The notes under the pieces were generated by a model. It did no database searches, was not told the origin of the DNA, and was given only the letters and a program-made list of their open reading frames with translations. A stretch of 6,213 nt of DNA from Planctomycetota bacterium (GTDB lineage: Bacteria > Planctomycetota > UBA1135 > UBA2386), in contig QJVU01000406.1 of NCBI GenBank assembly GCA_003235605.1, forward strand, positions 1 to 6,213, read 5' to 3'. The position numbers were made by a program, and so were the translations under genes. Below, in pieces: positions 1 through 5,788 of this stretch (position 1 is the first letter of the stretch; the number at the start of each line of letters is the position of its first letter).

Positions 1-396
1 ATAGCCCTGGCTCTTGATCTTTGGGTGCCTGCCGTCCTTGGTGATCGAGATGTTCGGGCATTCCGCGGAGAGCCCCAGTTCGGCAAAGCGGGCAACCGTC
101 TGCTCCCTGGGGCGGTCTTCCACGTACGTGAGGATCATGTGGATCGGCCGATCTGCAAGATCGCGAGATGCCTTGAGCAGCTCCGGCTCCAGTTCCCGAC
201 AGCCTGGCGATGCACCCCAATAGGCGAATAGGACAACCCTCCCCTCGAGATCCTTGAGGTCAACCTTGGTGCCGTAAAGGTGACTGCCCAGCGTGACCTG
301 TCCGAGCAGAAGCCTCTCCTGGGCCATGCCGGAAGAGGCCCAGTTGCCAGCCATCAACGCCAGGACAAGTGCCACGCCACGCATCGAGCTGTCCAT
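1..396 (-). CDS. Exported TlpA/thioredoxin-like protein, 5' part (truncated by window edge)
   Basis: Reading the minus strand from ATG at 396 gives 132 uninterrupted codons that run off the left edge, so the C-terminus is missing. Residues 1-25 look like a signal peptide: Met-Arg followed by a hydrophobic stretch (GVALVLALMAG) and a likely cleavage after SSGMA. The mature part begins with a TlpA-like layout: a short LGQVTLGSHLYG segment, 'VDLKDLEGRVVLFAYWG', then 'ASPGCRELEPEL'. In TlpA/AhpC-type thioredoxins this position is WCxxC-R. Here Cys66 aligns with the second Cys, and Ser or a one-residue gap replaces the first, so classical disulfide exchange is doubtful. A further Cys lies at 112. 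The expected location is the periplasm or an envelope space. A second in-frame ATG at 384 is an alternative start; neither has a clear Shine-Dalgarno. The family call is from the fold pattern; the function is not known. Confidence 0.8.
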   Translation of the reverse strand, partial: MDSSMRGVALVLALMAGNWASSGMAQERLLLGQVTLGSHLYGTKVDLKDLEGRVVLFAYWGASPGCRELEPELLKASRDLADRPIHMILTYVEDRPREQTVARFAELGLSAECPNISITKDGRHPKIKSQGY

Positions 397-452
397 TGTC
401 CGTAGAAAACCGTGGACCAGCTACCCGCTCTCGGTGAAGTTTCCCTGCTCCG

Positions 453-1823
453 ATGCTCGATGTCGCACAGCTGCCGCGCCTCGTCTCCGCTGCACCCCAT
501 GCTGCCATTCAGGAGCCGACCAGCCAGGCTCCAACAGCGGAAGTCATGGGGCCGTTCCCCTCGGGCTTGAACACGGAGCTGATCGGATTGGCAGCGCTAC
601 TGAGCGTGTTCTTGATCGTGTTCTTGGTGACACGATGGGTGATCCTGCCGCTGGTACGGGTTGTCATCAAGAAGAGCAGGTTCGAATGGGATGATGCCTT
701 TGTCGACGCCAGATGCTTCCGGTGGGTCAGCTACATCGCCGCAGCGGCGGTGTTCCTGGGATCGACCCACGTCTTGAACCTGCTGCACAGGATGCGGTTC
801 GTGCCCGCTGACGTGGCGCTGGCCGAGGTGCCCTGGCTCCCGTACCTGCAGAACCTGTCCAAGGCCGTCATCGCATTCAGCGTCATGATGGCGGCGGCGG
901 CAGTCCTGAACGCGGTCAACGAGATCTACACCAGGCGGGGAGGTGCTGGACGAAGACCGATGAAGGGCTACGTCCAGATCGCAAAGCTCTTCGTGTTCGT
1001 GGTCGGAATCGTCAGCTCCATCGCACTGTTGTTCGGCAAGGAGCCGTGGTTGTTCATTTCGGGCATCGGAGCGTTCACGGCGGTCCTGTTGCTGGTCTTC
1101 AAGGACACCATCCTGTCGCTGGTAGCCTCGATCCAATTGACCAGCAACGACATGATCCGCATTCGCGACTGGATCGAGGTGCCTTCAGCGGGCGCCGACG
1201 GCGAGGTCATCGACATCGCCCTCCACACTGTCAAGATCCAGAACTGGGACAAGACCGTCACCACCGTTCCTACATACAACCTCATCAGCGGCAGCTTCAA
1301 GAACTGGCGGACCATGCCGGAATCGGGCGGCCGGCGGATCAAGCGCAGCCTCAACATCGACATGTCCACGATCCGCTTCCTGGATGAAGAGGATATCGAG
1401 CACTTCAGCAAGTTCGCCCTCCTGAAGGACTACATTGCCGCCAAGCAGAAGCTCCTGGAGGAGACCAACAAGAAGGAACGGCTTGATCCCTCGGTCCTCG
1501 TCAACGCGCGCCGCCTGACGAACATCGGTACGTTCCGCGCGTACGTCGTCGAGTACCTCAAGCAGAACACCAAGGTCCACAAGGGAATGACGTTCCTGGT
1601 GCGGCAGCTGCAGCCAACCCCCGATGGTCTGCCTCTGGAGATCTACATCTTCTCCAACGTCACGACGTGGGCGGACTACGAGAACATCCAGTCTGACATC
1701 TTCGATCACCTCTTGGCAGCGCTGCCCGAGTTCGGCCTGATGGTTTTCCAACGCCCCGCAGGCAGCGACATCACCGAGCTGGCCGCTGCAGCCGCGGCCG
1801 CGGGAAGCTCCAGCACGAGCTAG
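453..1823 (+). CDS. ybdG: YbdG-type miniconductance mechanosensitive channel (MscS family)
   Basis: This 456-residue inner-membrane protein resembles E. coli YbdG (about 415 residues) over most of its length. Five hydrophobic segments are visible near residues 43-68, 91-111, 136-155, 176-195 and 198-229; the last is the pore-lining helix, running into 'VFKDTILSLVASIQL'. The MscS beta domain follows with 'GADGEVIDIALHTVKIQNWD', then 'SFKNW', 'SGGRRIKRS' and 'RFLDEED'. The C-terminal part has the YbdG-like strings 'LTNIGTFRAYVVEYL', 'VRQLQP', 'GLPLEIY' and 'SDIFDHLLA'. Channels of this family open under membrane tension and release solutes on osmotic down-shock. An Ala/Ser-rich tail (about residues 437-456) goes beyond the E. 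coli protein. An in-frame stop at 435-437 makes ATG 453 the first ATG. ATG 546 (residue 32) keeps all membrane segments and is a plausible alternative; neither has a strong ribosome site. The gene diverges from the thioredoxin-like gene across 56 bp and converges on the porin gene. Confidence 0.93.
   Translation: MLDVAQLPRLVSAAPHAAIQEPTSQAPTAEVMGPFPSGLNTELIGLAALLSVFLIVFLVTRWVILPLVRVVIKKSRFEWDDAFVDARCFRWVSYIAAAAVFLGSTHVLNLLHRMRFVPADVALAEVPWLPYLQNLSKAVIAFSVMMAAAAVLNAVNEIYTRRGGAGRRPMKGYVQIAKLFVFVVGIVSSIALLFGKEPWLFISGIGAFTAVLLLVFKDTILSLVASIQLTSNDMIRIRDWIEVPSAGADGEVIDIALHTVKIQNWDKTVTTVPTYNLISGSFKNWRTMPESGGRRIKRSLNIDMSTIRFLDEEDIEHFSKFALLKDYIAAKQKLLEETNKKERLDPSVLVNARRLTNIGTFRAYVVEYLKQNTKVHKGMTFLVRQLQPTPDGLPLEIYIFSNVTTWADYENIQSDIFDHLLAALPEFGLMVFQRPAGSDITELAAAAAAAGSSSTS
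1820..1823. other. Shared CTAG: overlapping stop codons of two convergent genes
   Basis: The palindromic tetramer CTAG supplies TAG at 1821-1823 for the plus-strand channel gene and TAG (complement of 1820-1822) for the minus-strand porin gene. The two coding regions therefore overlap by four bases, with no room for a terminator between them. Confidence 0.95.
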
Positions 1824-3163
1824 AAGTAGAACTGGAAACGCATCTGAAAGGCATCGCTGTCGCCGGAGATGCCCTCGTCGTAGTCGGCATGGACGTAGTT
1901 GAACATGAGCCGCGCATTGGGGTTCAGGTACCAGTTCAAGCCACCAGACAGGCTGTCGATGCCGCCGCCCGTGATCGTGTCGTCGGTCAGGTCGAGGGTC
2001 GAATAGCGGGCGACCAGCTCGAGAGCTCCCCAGGTCCCCTTCTCCGGGTCGAAGTTGCTCGCCGGCTTCGGGTTCCCGAACACACCGGCATTCGTCTTGT
2101 ACTTGCGCTGCTCACCGGTCACGATCCAGCTGGCCATGACGTACCAGGCGGAGAAATCAGGGTCGACCCCGGAAGGACCGTCGACCCGCGACATGTTGTA
2201 CTCCCCTTGGACGGAAAGCGACCCCCACACTGCCGCCAGCTCGAGCCCCAAGAGGAACACGTCGTCCACGTCGGTGATGTCACCGGTATCCGCCGCAGTG
2301 GGCGCCAGGTGCACCTCCCGGTTGTCCTCGTACCTGACGGTGTCATCGTTCGGACTACGGATGCTGGCAGCCACGCCGGCGTGGACCAGGATCTCGCCTT
2401 TGTCTGCGTAGACCGGCAGGCAGGTGATACGGCCTGTGAAGTTGTACTCGCCATCTCCCTTGCTGTCGCCGAAGGCATCGGTATCGCGGAACATCCCCAC
2501 GGCCCATGTCACCCGCTCCTCCCAGACACAGTCGTTCACCATGAACCCGGTGTTGCGCATTGGCGTGAACGAGTCTGCAACGGAGCGCTCCATGAAAGTG
2601 ATGTCGTTGGAGCTCGTCAGCTGCTCCAGGCCGAACGGTTCCTTGAACTGTCCAGCCCGGAATGTCCCCACGTAGGGCAGTCCCTGGATGCCAGCATAGA
2701 CATCCTTGAAGTCCGCCTCGCCGTCCTCGAAGTCATACTGCGTCTTGAAGATCAGCCACTTGTGGAAGTGCCCGGACATGTAGACCCGCGCACGGCGGAA
2801 CTCGTTGCCGTCCTCGAAAGCGGAGCCGATGGAGGCCTTGGCATCGTTGTTGGCGCTGATCCAAGCCCAGTCGTTGTGGATCCGGCCACCGATCCGGATA
2901 CTGGTGCTGCCGTCAGGGGATGTGAACACGAACTTGTCCCCAAGGGTGAACGTACCCTCCTGCGGGCTCCGCGCTCCCACGCCGGACAAGCTCCCAGCCA
3001 CCCTGGAAGAGACTCCCGACGATTCACCCCACGTCGGGCCATCACTTGGCGGGGTCGAGCTCCCAGGGCCCTGTGCCAGCGCCCGATCATGCAGGAGACA
3101 GGCGCCACAGAGCAGGGACGTGAACAAAGCGAGAGAACGGAGACGGCAAATGCGAAGTCTCAC
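1820..3163 (-). CDS. OprP/OprO-like outer-membrane porin (Porin_O_P family)
   Basis: This 447-residue protein has a signal peptide (residues 1-30, basic start then a hydrophobic core, cleavage after RALA) and a Gly/Ser/Pro-rich linker to about residue 70. The beta-barrel region carries the marks of phosphate-selective porin O/P proteins: 'IRIGGRIHNDWAW' (89-101), 'EFRRARVYMSGHFHKW' (121-136), 'VGTFRAGQFKEPFGLEQLTS' (165-184), 'FMERS' (190-194), 'WIVTGEQRKY' (346-355) and 'GLNWYLNPNARLMFNYVHA' (408-426). It ends in ...FQFYF, a terminal aromatic typical of proteins assembled by the BAM complex. The family forms trimeric channels for anions such as phosphate or pyrophosphate, but many members have other or unknown substrates, so selectivity is not assigned. 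The start is GTG at 3163, chosen because a strong AAGGAG lies 7 nt upstream and the signal peptide begins there. It is convergent with the channel gene. The upstream region contains the hairpin-rich intergenic DNA. Confidence 0.92.
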   Translation of the reverse strand: MRLRICRLRSLALFTSLLCGACLLHDRALAQGPGSSTPPSDGPTWGESSGVSSRVAGSLSGVGARSPQEGTFTLGDKFVFTSPDGSTSIRIGGRIHNDWAWISANNDAKASIGSAFEDGNEFRRARVYMSGHFHKWLIFKTQYDFEDGEADFKDVYAGIQGLPYVGTFRAGQFKEPFGLEQLTSSNDITFMERSVADSFTPMRNTGFMVNDCVWEERVTWAVGMFRDTDAFGDSKGDGEYNFTGRITCLPVYADKGEILVHAGVAASIRSPNDDTVRYEDNREVHLAPTAADTGDITDVDDVFLLGLELAAVWGSLSVQGEYNMSRVDGPSGVDPDFSAWYVMASWIVTGEQRKYKTNAGVFGNPKPASNFDPEKGTWGALELVARYSTLDLTDDTITGGGIDSLSGGLNWYLNPNARLMFNYVHADYDEGISGDSDAFQMRFQFYF

Positions 3164-3170
3164 AGCAAGA

Positions 3171-3177
3171 TCTCCTT
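3171..3177 (-). promoter_or_regulatory. Shine-Dalgarno of the porin gene
   Basis: On the minus strand the sequence reads AAGGAGA, followed by a 7-nt spacer and GTG at 3163. It fixes the GTG start. It is the only strong ribosome-binding site in the window; the other genes have weak or none. Confidence 0.85.
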
Positions 3178-3219
3178 TTGCGTTGGCTGCGGGGAAAGCG
3201 GCTCAGGAACACCTTTACC

Positions 3220-3285
3220 CGCGTGAACTCAAGACCAGGTGAAGACACACCCAACTTGGCAACAAGTATGGGTGAAGTTCATGTG
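3220..3285 (+). ncRNA. Candidate structured RNA element (two stacked helices, GCAA tetraloop)
   Basis: The inner hairpin has arms CACCCA (3248-3253) + ACTTG (3254-3258), loop GCAA (3259-3262), then CAAGT (3263-3267), a single bulged A and TGGGTG (3269-3274): 11 pairs closed by a GNRA-type tetraloop. An outer helix pairs 3220-3229 with 3276-3285 over 10 pairs, two of them G·U. It is separated from the inner helix by one base on the 3' side and 18 unpaired bases (3230-3247) on the 5' side. The G·U pairs and the GNRA loop exist only in a plus-strand RNA. On the minus strand the outer helix would have two A·C mismatches, although the inner stem would remain and would lie in the porin's leader or promoter. 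It matches no RNA family I recognise. Transcription is not shown. Confidence 0.3.
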
Positions 3286-3543
3286 AGGATCCGCCTGCTT
3301 TCTCGACACTCCTTCGCCTCTGGTTGCCCTCGGGGTTGCGTCACCGGACAGCCCGCGCACATCGAGTCCGTCCGTGGTCCGCGCTCATGGAATTCCACCA
3401 ACTCTCCACAGCCGGCGGGGGCTCGCTGAACCCACGCCCCGGACCCATGGCCAAGCATGCCCCGGAGGTTGGTGCCGCAGGGCTGGCGACCAAGGTGCCT
3501 GGGCGTTTGCCCGGGAGCCGGCGGCGGTTCCTCCCACCGCCAT

Positions 3544-3574
3544 ACACCGGGCGCCCCCTGGCCCGGTGTTGTTT
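3544..3574 (+). terminator. Terminator-like hairpin with 9-bp perfect stem
   Basis: ACACCGGGC (3544-3552), an 8-nt loop and GCCCGGTGT (3561-3569) form a perfect 9-bp GC-rich stem, followed on the plus strand by TGTTT. The T-rich side points to plus-strand termination, yet no plus-strand gene lies upstream within the intergenic region. It could end a non-coding or read-through transcript, or be an operator. Confidence 0.4.
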
Positions 3575-3586
3575 CGCCGCGGCGAA
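3573..3586. promoter_or_regulatory. 14-bp perfect palindrome, possible operator
   Basis: TTCGCCGCGGCGAA is a perfect two-fold symmetric site immediately after the hairpin at 3544-3569. Such symmetry is usual for dimeric regulator sites, but the GC content makes chance occurrence possible. No regulator is identified. Confidence 0.3.
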
Positions 3587-3694
3587 CCGGAAGGAGCCAT
3601 GCCGAGCTTCGAGACGGAGGTTCCATCTCCGGCTGCACACTTGGATGACTCTCCTGGTTCCTGGCCAGACAACAACCCAGACAGCTGCGCAACG

Positions 3695-3725
3695 GGCTCC
3701 AGCCATTGCCCGGGAGCCAGTTTTT
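3695..3725 (+). terminator. Candidate intrinsic terminator in the intergenic region
   Basis: GGCTCC (3695-3700) pairs with GGAGCC (3713-3718) across a 12-nt loop, and AG plus five T residues (3721-3725) follow. The stem is short (6 bp), but a T-tract is rare in this GC-rich region. It lies about 60 bp before the candidate promoter of the HEAT-vWA gene, where it could insulate that gene from upstream transcription. Confidence 0.35.
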
Positions 3726-3760
3726 CTCCGTCAGCGCGGGTCCCCGCCCGCCTGCGCCGG

Positions 3761-3790
3761 TTACAAGGGGCAGGCGGGCCGGTATACGAT
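3761..3790 (+). promoter_or_regulatory. Candidate promoter of the HEAT-vWA gene
   Basis: TTACAA (3761-3766) and TATACGAT (3783-3790) are separated by 16-18 bp depending on which hexamer is taken as the -10 (TATACG or TACGAT). The -35 match is poor. Use of this site would give a 5' leader of about 105 nt without an obvious Shine-Dalgarno. Confidence 0.28.
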
Positions 3791-3901
3791 GCCCGCGCGC
3801 GTCCCTCGAGCCGGGGAGTCCCAACCCGCACGTCCCCTGCCCCCCGCCCAAAACAGACCCCGGCCCAAGACCCTGCTTTCTCAAGTCTCTCAAGGCCACC
3901 C

Positions 3902-5623
3902 ATGAGATCCGTACTCGCCCTCCTGCCCCCCCTCACGCTCTGTCTGCTGGCGGCCCCCGCCACCGCCCAGGATGAAGCCGGTGCCCTCACCCGGTTCAAG
4001 AAGCCCTTCCGCTCTTCCCTCACGAACAAGGACGGCAACTTCAAGCCGGTCTCCGAGCAGGCGGCCATCCTGACTCAACGCACCGAAGCGGTGGCGCAGC
4101 TGGGCGATCTTGCCACGGTCAACGTCGCCAAGGCCCTGGTGCAGGCTTTCACCCAGGTGGAAGGCGAGATCTACGACATCGATGCGCGGCGCCTCGAGAT
4201 CGACCAGAAGCTCAAGGAGATGCACGACCGTTACTACGACAAGACGCAGGGGAAGGTCGTGTTCCGTGGCAGCGGCGGCCCCGCCCTGATGGCCGCCTTC
4301 AAGACGCTGCGCCAGGAGTCCGGTGACCTCCGCGAGACCCTGGATGGTGCCCGACGCCTGTTGTTCGACCTGAACTCCAGGATCGGCCGGCTCCAGGATC
4401 TGGACACCCTGTCTTGGATGCTCAAGAACATCACCGGAAACAAGAAGTACTCCACTCGCCTCAAGCTCACGGTTGCGCGTACCGTGGGGAACGGTGGCGC
4501 TGCAATGGTGGGCGAAATGGTTGCCGCACTGTCCCGCACCAAGCGCCCCGATGAGATCATCGCCCTTCTCGATGGCGTCGGGCTCATCGGGAAGGACGCA
4601 AAGGCGGCCGCACCCGAGATCATCAAGCTCCTCCGCCATGACAAGGAAGCCGTGCAGGAGCGAGCTGCCCTGGCACTCTCGACGATCGCCGTGCCTGAAG
4701 CCATCGAGCCCATGATCAACCTGCTGGCCGCCGTGGCGGGACAGACGAAGCTTCGCGTAGCCGCGTATCTCGAAGCCCTCACCCGCCAGCAGTTCGGTGA
4801 GAACGTCTCCACCTGGCGCACCTGGTACAAGAACGAGGGCGCCAGCTACCTGGCCGGCAAGCACGAGCTAGGTGGTGGTGCTCCCAGCCACCGCAAGGCC
4901 ACTACCGAGAAGAACTACTACTTCGGAATTCCCCAGGAAGGCAAGGCCATCGTCTACATCATCGACAGCTCGGGTTCCATGAAACAGGAGATCGATGCCA
5001 ACCTGGTCCGGAGGGCGGAGAAAGCCAGCGGCAAGGGCACTGCGGCCAGCCGACCCGATGCAGACAAGAACAAGGATGGCCGGGGCCACAAGTCCACGCG
5101 GCTGGAGGCATGCAAGAACGAGCTGATCCGGGCCCTCGGCCTACTTTCACGAGAGACCGAATTCAACATCATCTGGTTCAGCGACGCCGCCCACCCCTAC
5201 AAGACCGCCCTGTTCAAGGCCACACCCCAGAACGTCAAGGCTGCCCAGGCCTGGGTGCAGAAGCTCGAGCCGAACAGCAGCACCAACATCCACGACACCC
5301 TGCAGCTGGCGTTCACGTTCAAGGACTTCGGCAAGAGCAAGCGACGCATCGCCATCGCGCCTCAAAAGGCCCGCAAGAACAAGTACGACGTCGCCCCCGA
5401 GTTCGCCTTCGACACCATCTTCCTGCTCACCGACGGCTCCCCCACCAAGCCGCCGGGCGACAAGCCAGATTCCACCGAGAAGATCCTGGAAGGCGTCCGG
5501 ATGTGGAACTCCCTCAAACGGGTCACCATCCACTGCATCGGCATCGGCAGAGGCGTGAACGTCCCGTTCATGCAGCAGTTGGCCGCCGAGAACGGCGGCG
5601 AGTTCAAGCACTTCCTGGACTGA
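3902..5623 (+). CDS. Secreted HEAT-repeat and von Willebrand factor A domain protein
   Basis: The 573-residue product begins with a signal peptide (residues 1-22, hydrophobic, cleavage after PATA). Then come an N-terminal helical region (about 50-175, probable coiled coil around 85-110), HEAT-like helical repeats (about 181-300, clearest in 'DAKAAAPEIIKLLRHD' and 'VQERAALALSTI') and the boundary 'LTRQQFGENVSTWRTWY'. The C-terminus is a vWA domain (about 345-573) with a complete metal-binding MIDAS: D355-x-S357-x-S359, T461 in SSTN and D511 in LLTDGSP. vWA domains with MIDAS bind divalent metal and protein ligands; the HEAT part is a probable protein-binding scaffold. A charged insertion (about 362-400) after DSSGSM includes 'DADKNKDG' (386-393). 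ATG 3902 is chosen because the signal peptide starts there; the frame stays open upstream to 3374, but that stretch looks non-coding. There is no good Shine-Dalgarno. Partner and pathway are unknown. It precedes a related gene in the same orientation. Confidence 0.88.
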   Translation: MRSVLALLPPLTLCLLAAPATAQDEAGALTRFKKPFRSSLTNKDGNFKPVSEQAAILTQRTEAVAQLGDLATVNVAKALVQAFTQVEGEIYDIDARRLEIDQKLKEMHDRYYDKTQGKVVFRGSGGPALMAAFKTLRQESGDLRETLDGARRLLFDLNSRIGRLQDLDTLSWMLKNITGNKKYSTRLKLTVARTVGNGGAAMVGEMVAALSRTKRPDEIIALLDGVGLIGKDAKAAAPEIIKLLRHDKEAVQERAALALSTIAVPEAIEPMINLLAAVAGQTKLRVAAYLEALTRQQFGENVSTWRTWYKNEGASYLAGKHELGGGAPSHRKATTEKNYYFGIPQEGKAIVYIIDSSGSMKQEIDANLVRRAEKASGKGTAASRPDADKNKDGRGHKSTRLEACKNELIRALGLLSRETEFNIIWFSDAAHPYKTALFKATPQNVKAAQAWVQKLEPNSSTNIHDTLQLAFTFKDFGKSKRRIAIAPQKARKNKYDVAPEFAFDTIFLLTDGSPTKPPGDKPDSTEKILEGVRMWNSLKRVTIHCIGIGRGVNVPFMQQLAAENGGEFKHFLD

Positions 5624-5644
5624 ATGCCCCGCGGGACATCTGCC

Positions 5645-5698
5645 GTACGGGGAGGATTGCACGGATTGGGAGGATTGCACGGGCAGGTTGCATTGCAT
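5645..5698 (+). repeat. 9-bp-period degenerate tandem repeat (GGATTGnnn), about six units
   Basis: Units are GTACGGGGA (5645), GGATTGCAC (5654), GGATTGGGA (5663), GGATTGCAC (5672), GGGCAGGTT (5681) and GCATTGCAT (5690). The central three share GGATTG and the outer ones are degenerate. GGGAGGATTGCACGG occurs twice exactly (5650-5664 and 5668-5682, 18-bp offset). It lies between the stop of the HEAT-vWA gene and the candidate promoter of the next gene. Confidence 0.75.
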
Positions 5699-5712
5699 GC
5701 CGACCCACGGCA
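5698..5712. repeat. Small inverted repeat TGCCG-5-CGGCA
   Basis: A 5-bp perfect stem with loop ACCCA directly follows the 9-bp repeat array. There is no T-tract, so an intrinsic terminator is not supported; it could help end or stabilise the upstream transcript. Confidence 0.3.
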
Positions 5713-5721
5713 GCGCCCCGG

Positions 5722-5751
5722 GCTAGACCCCTGTTGAGCCTGGGGTAGCAT
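5722..5751 (+). promoter_or_regulatory. Candidate promoter of the second secreted-protein gene
   Basis: TAGCAT (5746-5751) is a plausible -10 with the TAnnAT pattern, also seen as TACGAT before the upstream gene. It would place transcription start about 30 nt before ATG 5789. A recognisable -35 is missing at the right spacing (CTAGAC, 5723-5728, is poor). The element overlaps an imperfect inverted repeat, ACCCC (5727-5731) to GGGGT (5742-5746), which could be an operator or a hairpin. Confidence 0.28.
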
Positions 5752-5788
5752 GGACCCCTCCCGTGCCCCCACGCGAAAGCCCGGAACC

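Larger units (their letters stand above)
3507..3718 (+). repeat. 13-bp direct repeat TTGCCCGGGAGCC, two copies 199 bp apart
   Basis: Identical copies lie at 3507-3519 and 3706-3718. Each copy takes part in a different hairpin: the first in the CCTGGGC/GCCCGGG stem at 3498-3515, the second in the GGCTCC/GGAGCC stem before the T5 tract. The role is unknown; it may be a remnant of a local duplication or chance in GC-rich DNA. Confidence 0.5.
3178..3901. other. Long intergenic region with no credible gene, rich in inverted repeats
   Basis: About 720 bp separate the divergent porin and HEAT-vWA genes. Several frames stay open on both strands, but their translations are Pro/Arg/Gly/Ala-rich with no domain, signal peptide or ribosome site, as expected from GC-rich non-coding DNA. 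What can be seen is a two-helix element (3220-3285), a hairpin with arms CCTGGGC/GCCCGGG and loop GTTT (3498-3515), a 9-bp perfect stem (3544-3569), a 14-bp palindrome (3573-3586), a 6-bp stem with a T5 tract (3695-3725) and a candidate promoter near 3761-3790. The last 110 bp before the ATG are pyrimidine-rich. Confidence 0.7.

Noticed and set aside
397..452. Divergent promoters in the 56-bp gap between the thioredoxin-like and channel genes
   Set aside because: TTGTCC near 396 has no acceptable -10 at the right spacing, and no convincing element was found for the other strand.
597..1136. Minus-strand open frame inside the channel gene
   Set aside because: It is the shadow of strongly conserved YbdG coding sequence; its translation is Asp/Arg/Gln-rich and featureless.
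1889..3226. 445-codon plus-strand open frame antisense to the porin gene
   Set aside because: It lies wholly over the well-supported porin gene and its translation has no recognisable domain or signal. GC-rich coding DNA commonly leaves such antisense frames open.
3220..3285. A tRNA or a known riboswitch such as GEMM/c-di-GMP, glycine or fluoride
   Set aside because: The helix layout is not a cloverleaf and no conserved core sequence of those classes is visible.
3178..3330. A sigma-70-type or PhoB-box promoter for the porin gene
   Set aside because: No hexamer pair with correct spacing and no CTGTCA-type direct repeats were found on the minus strand, so phosphate control cannot be claimed from the sequence.
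3279..3899. 206-codon minus-strand open frame in the intergenic region
   Set aside because: The translation is low-complexity Gly/Pro/Arg-rich with no family resemblance, no ribosome site and overlap with the structured elements.
3374..3901. N-terminal extension of the HEAT-vWA frame back to ATG 3374 or ATG 3599 (an AGGAG lies just before 3599)
   Set aside because: The extension is Pro/Arg/Ser-rich with no domain and would bury a clear signal peptide that starts at 3902. The AGGAG is only 2 nt from ATG 3599, too close for a normal Shine-Dalgarno.
5627..5652. CCCCG/CGGGG hairpin after the HEAT-vWA stop as an intrinsic terminator
   Set aside because: The stem is only 5 bp across a 16-nt loop and no T-tract follows.
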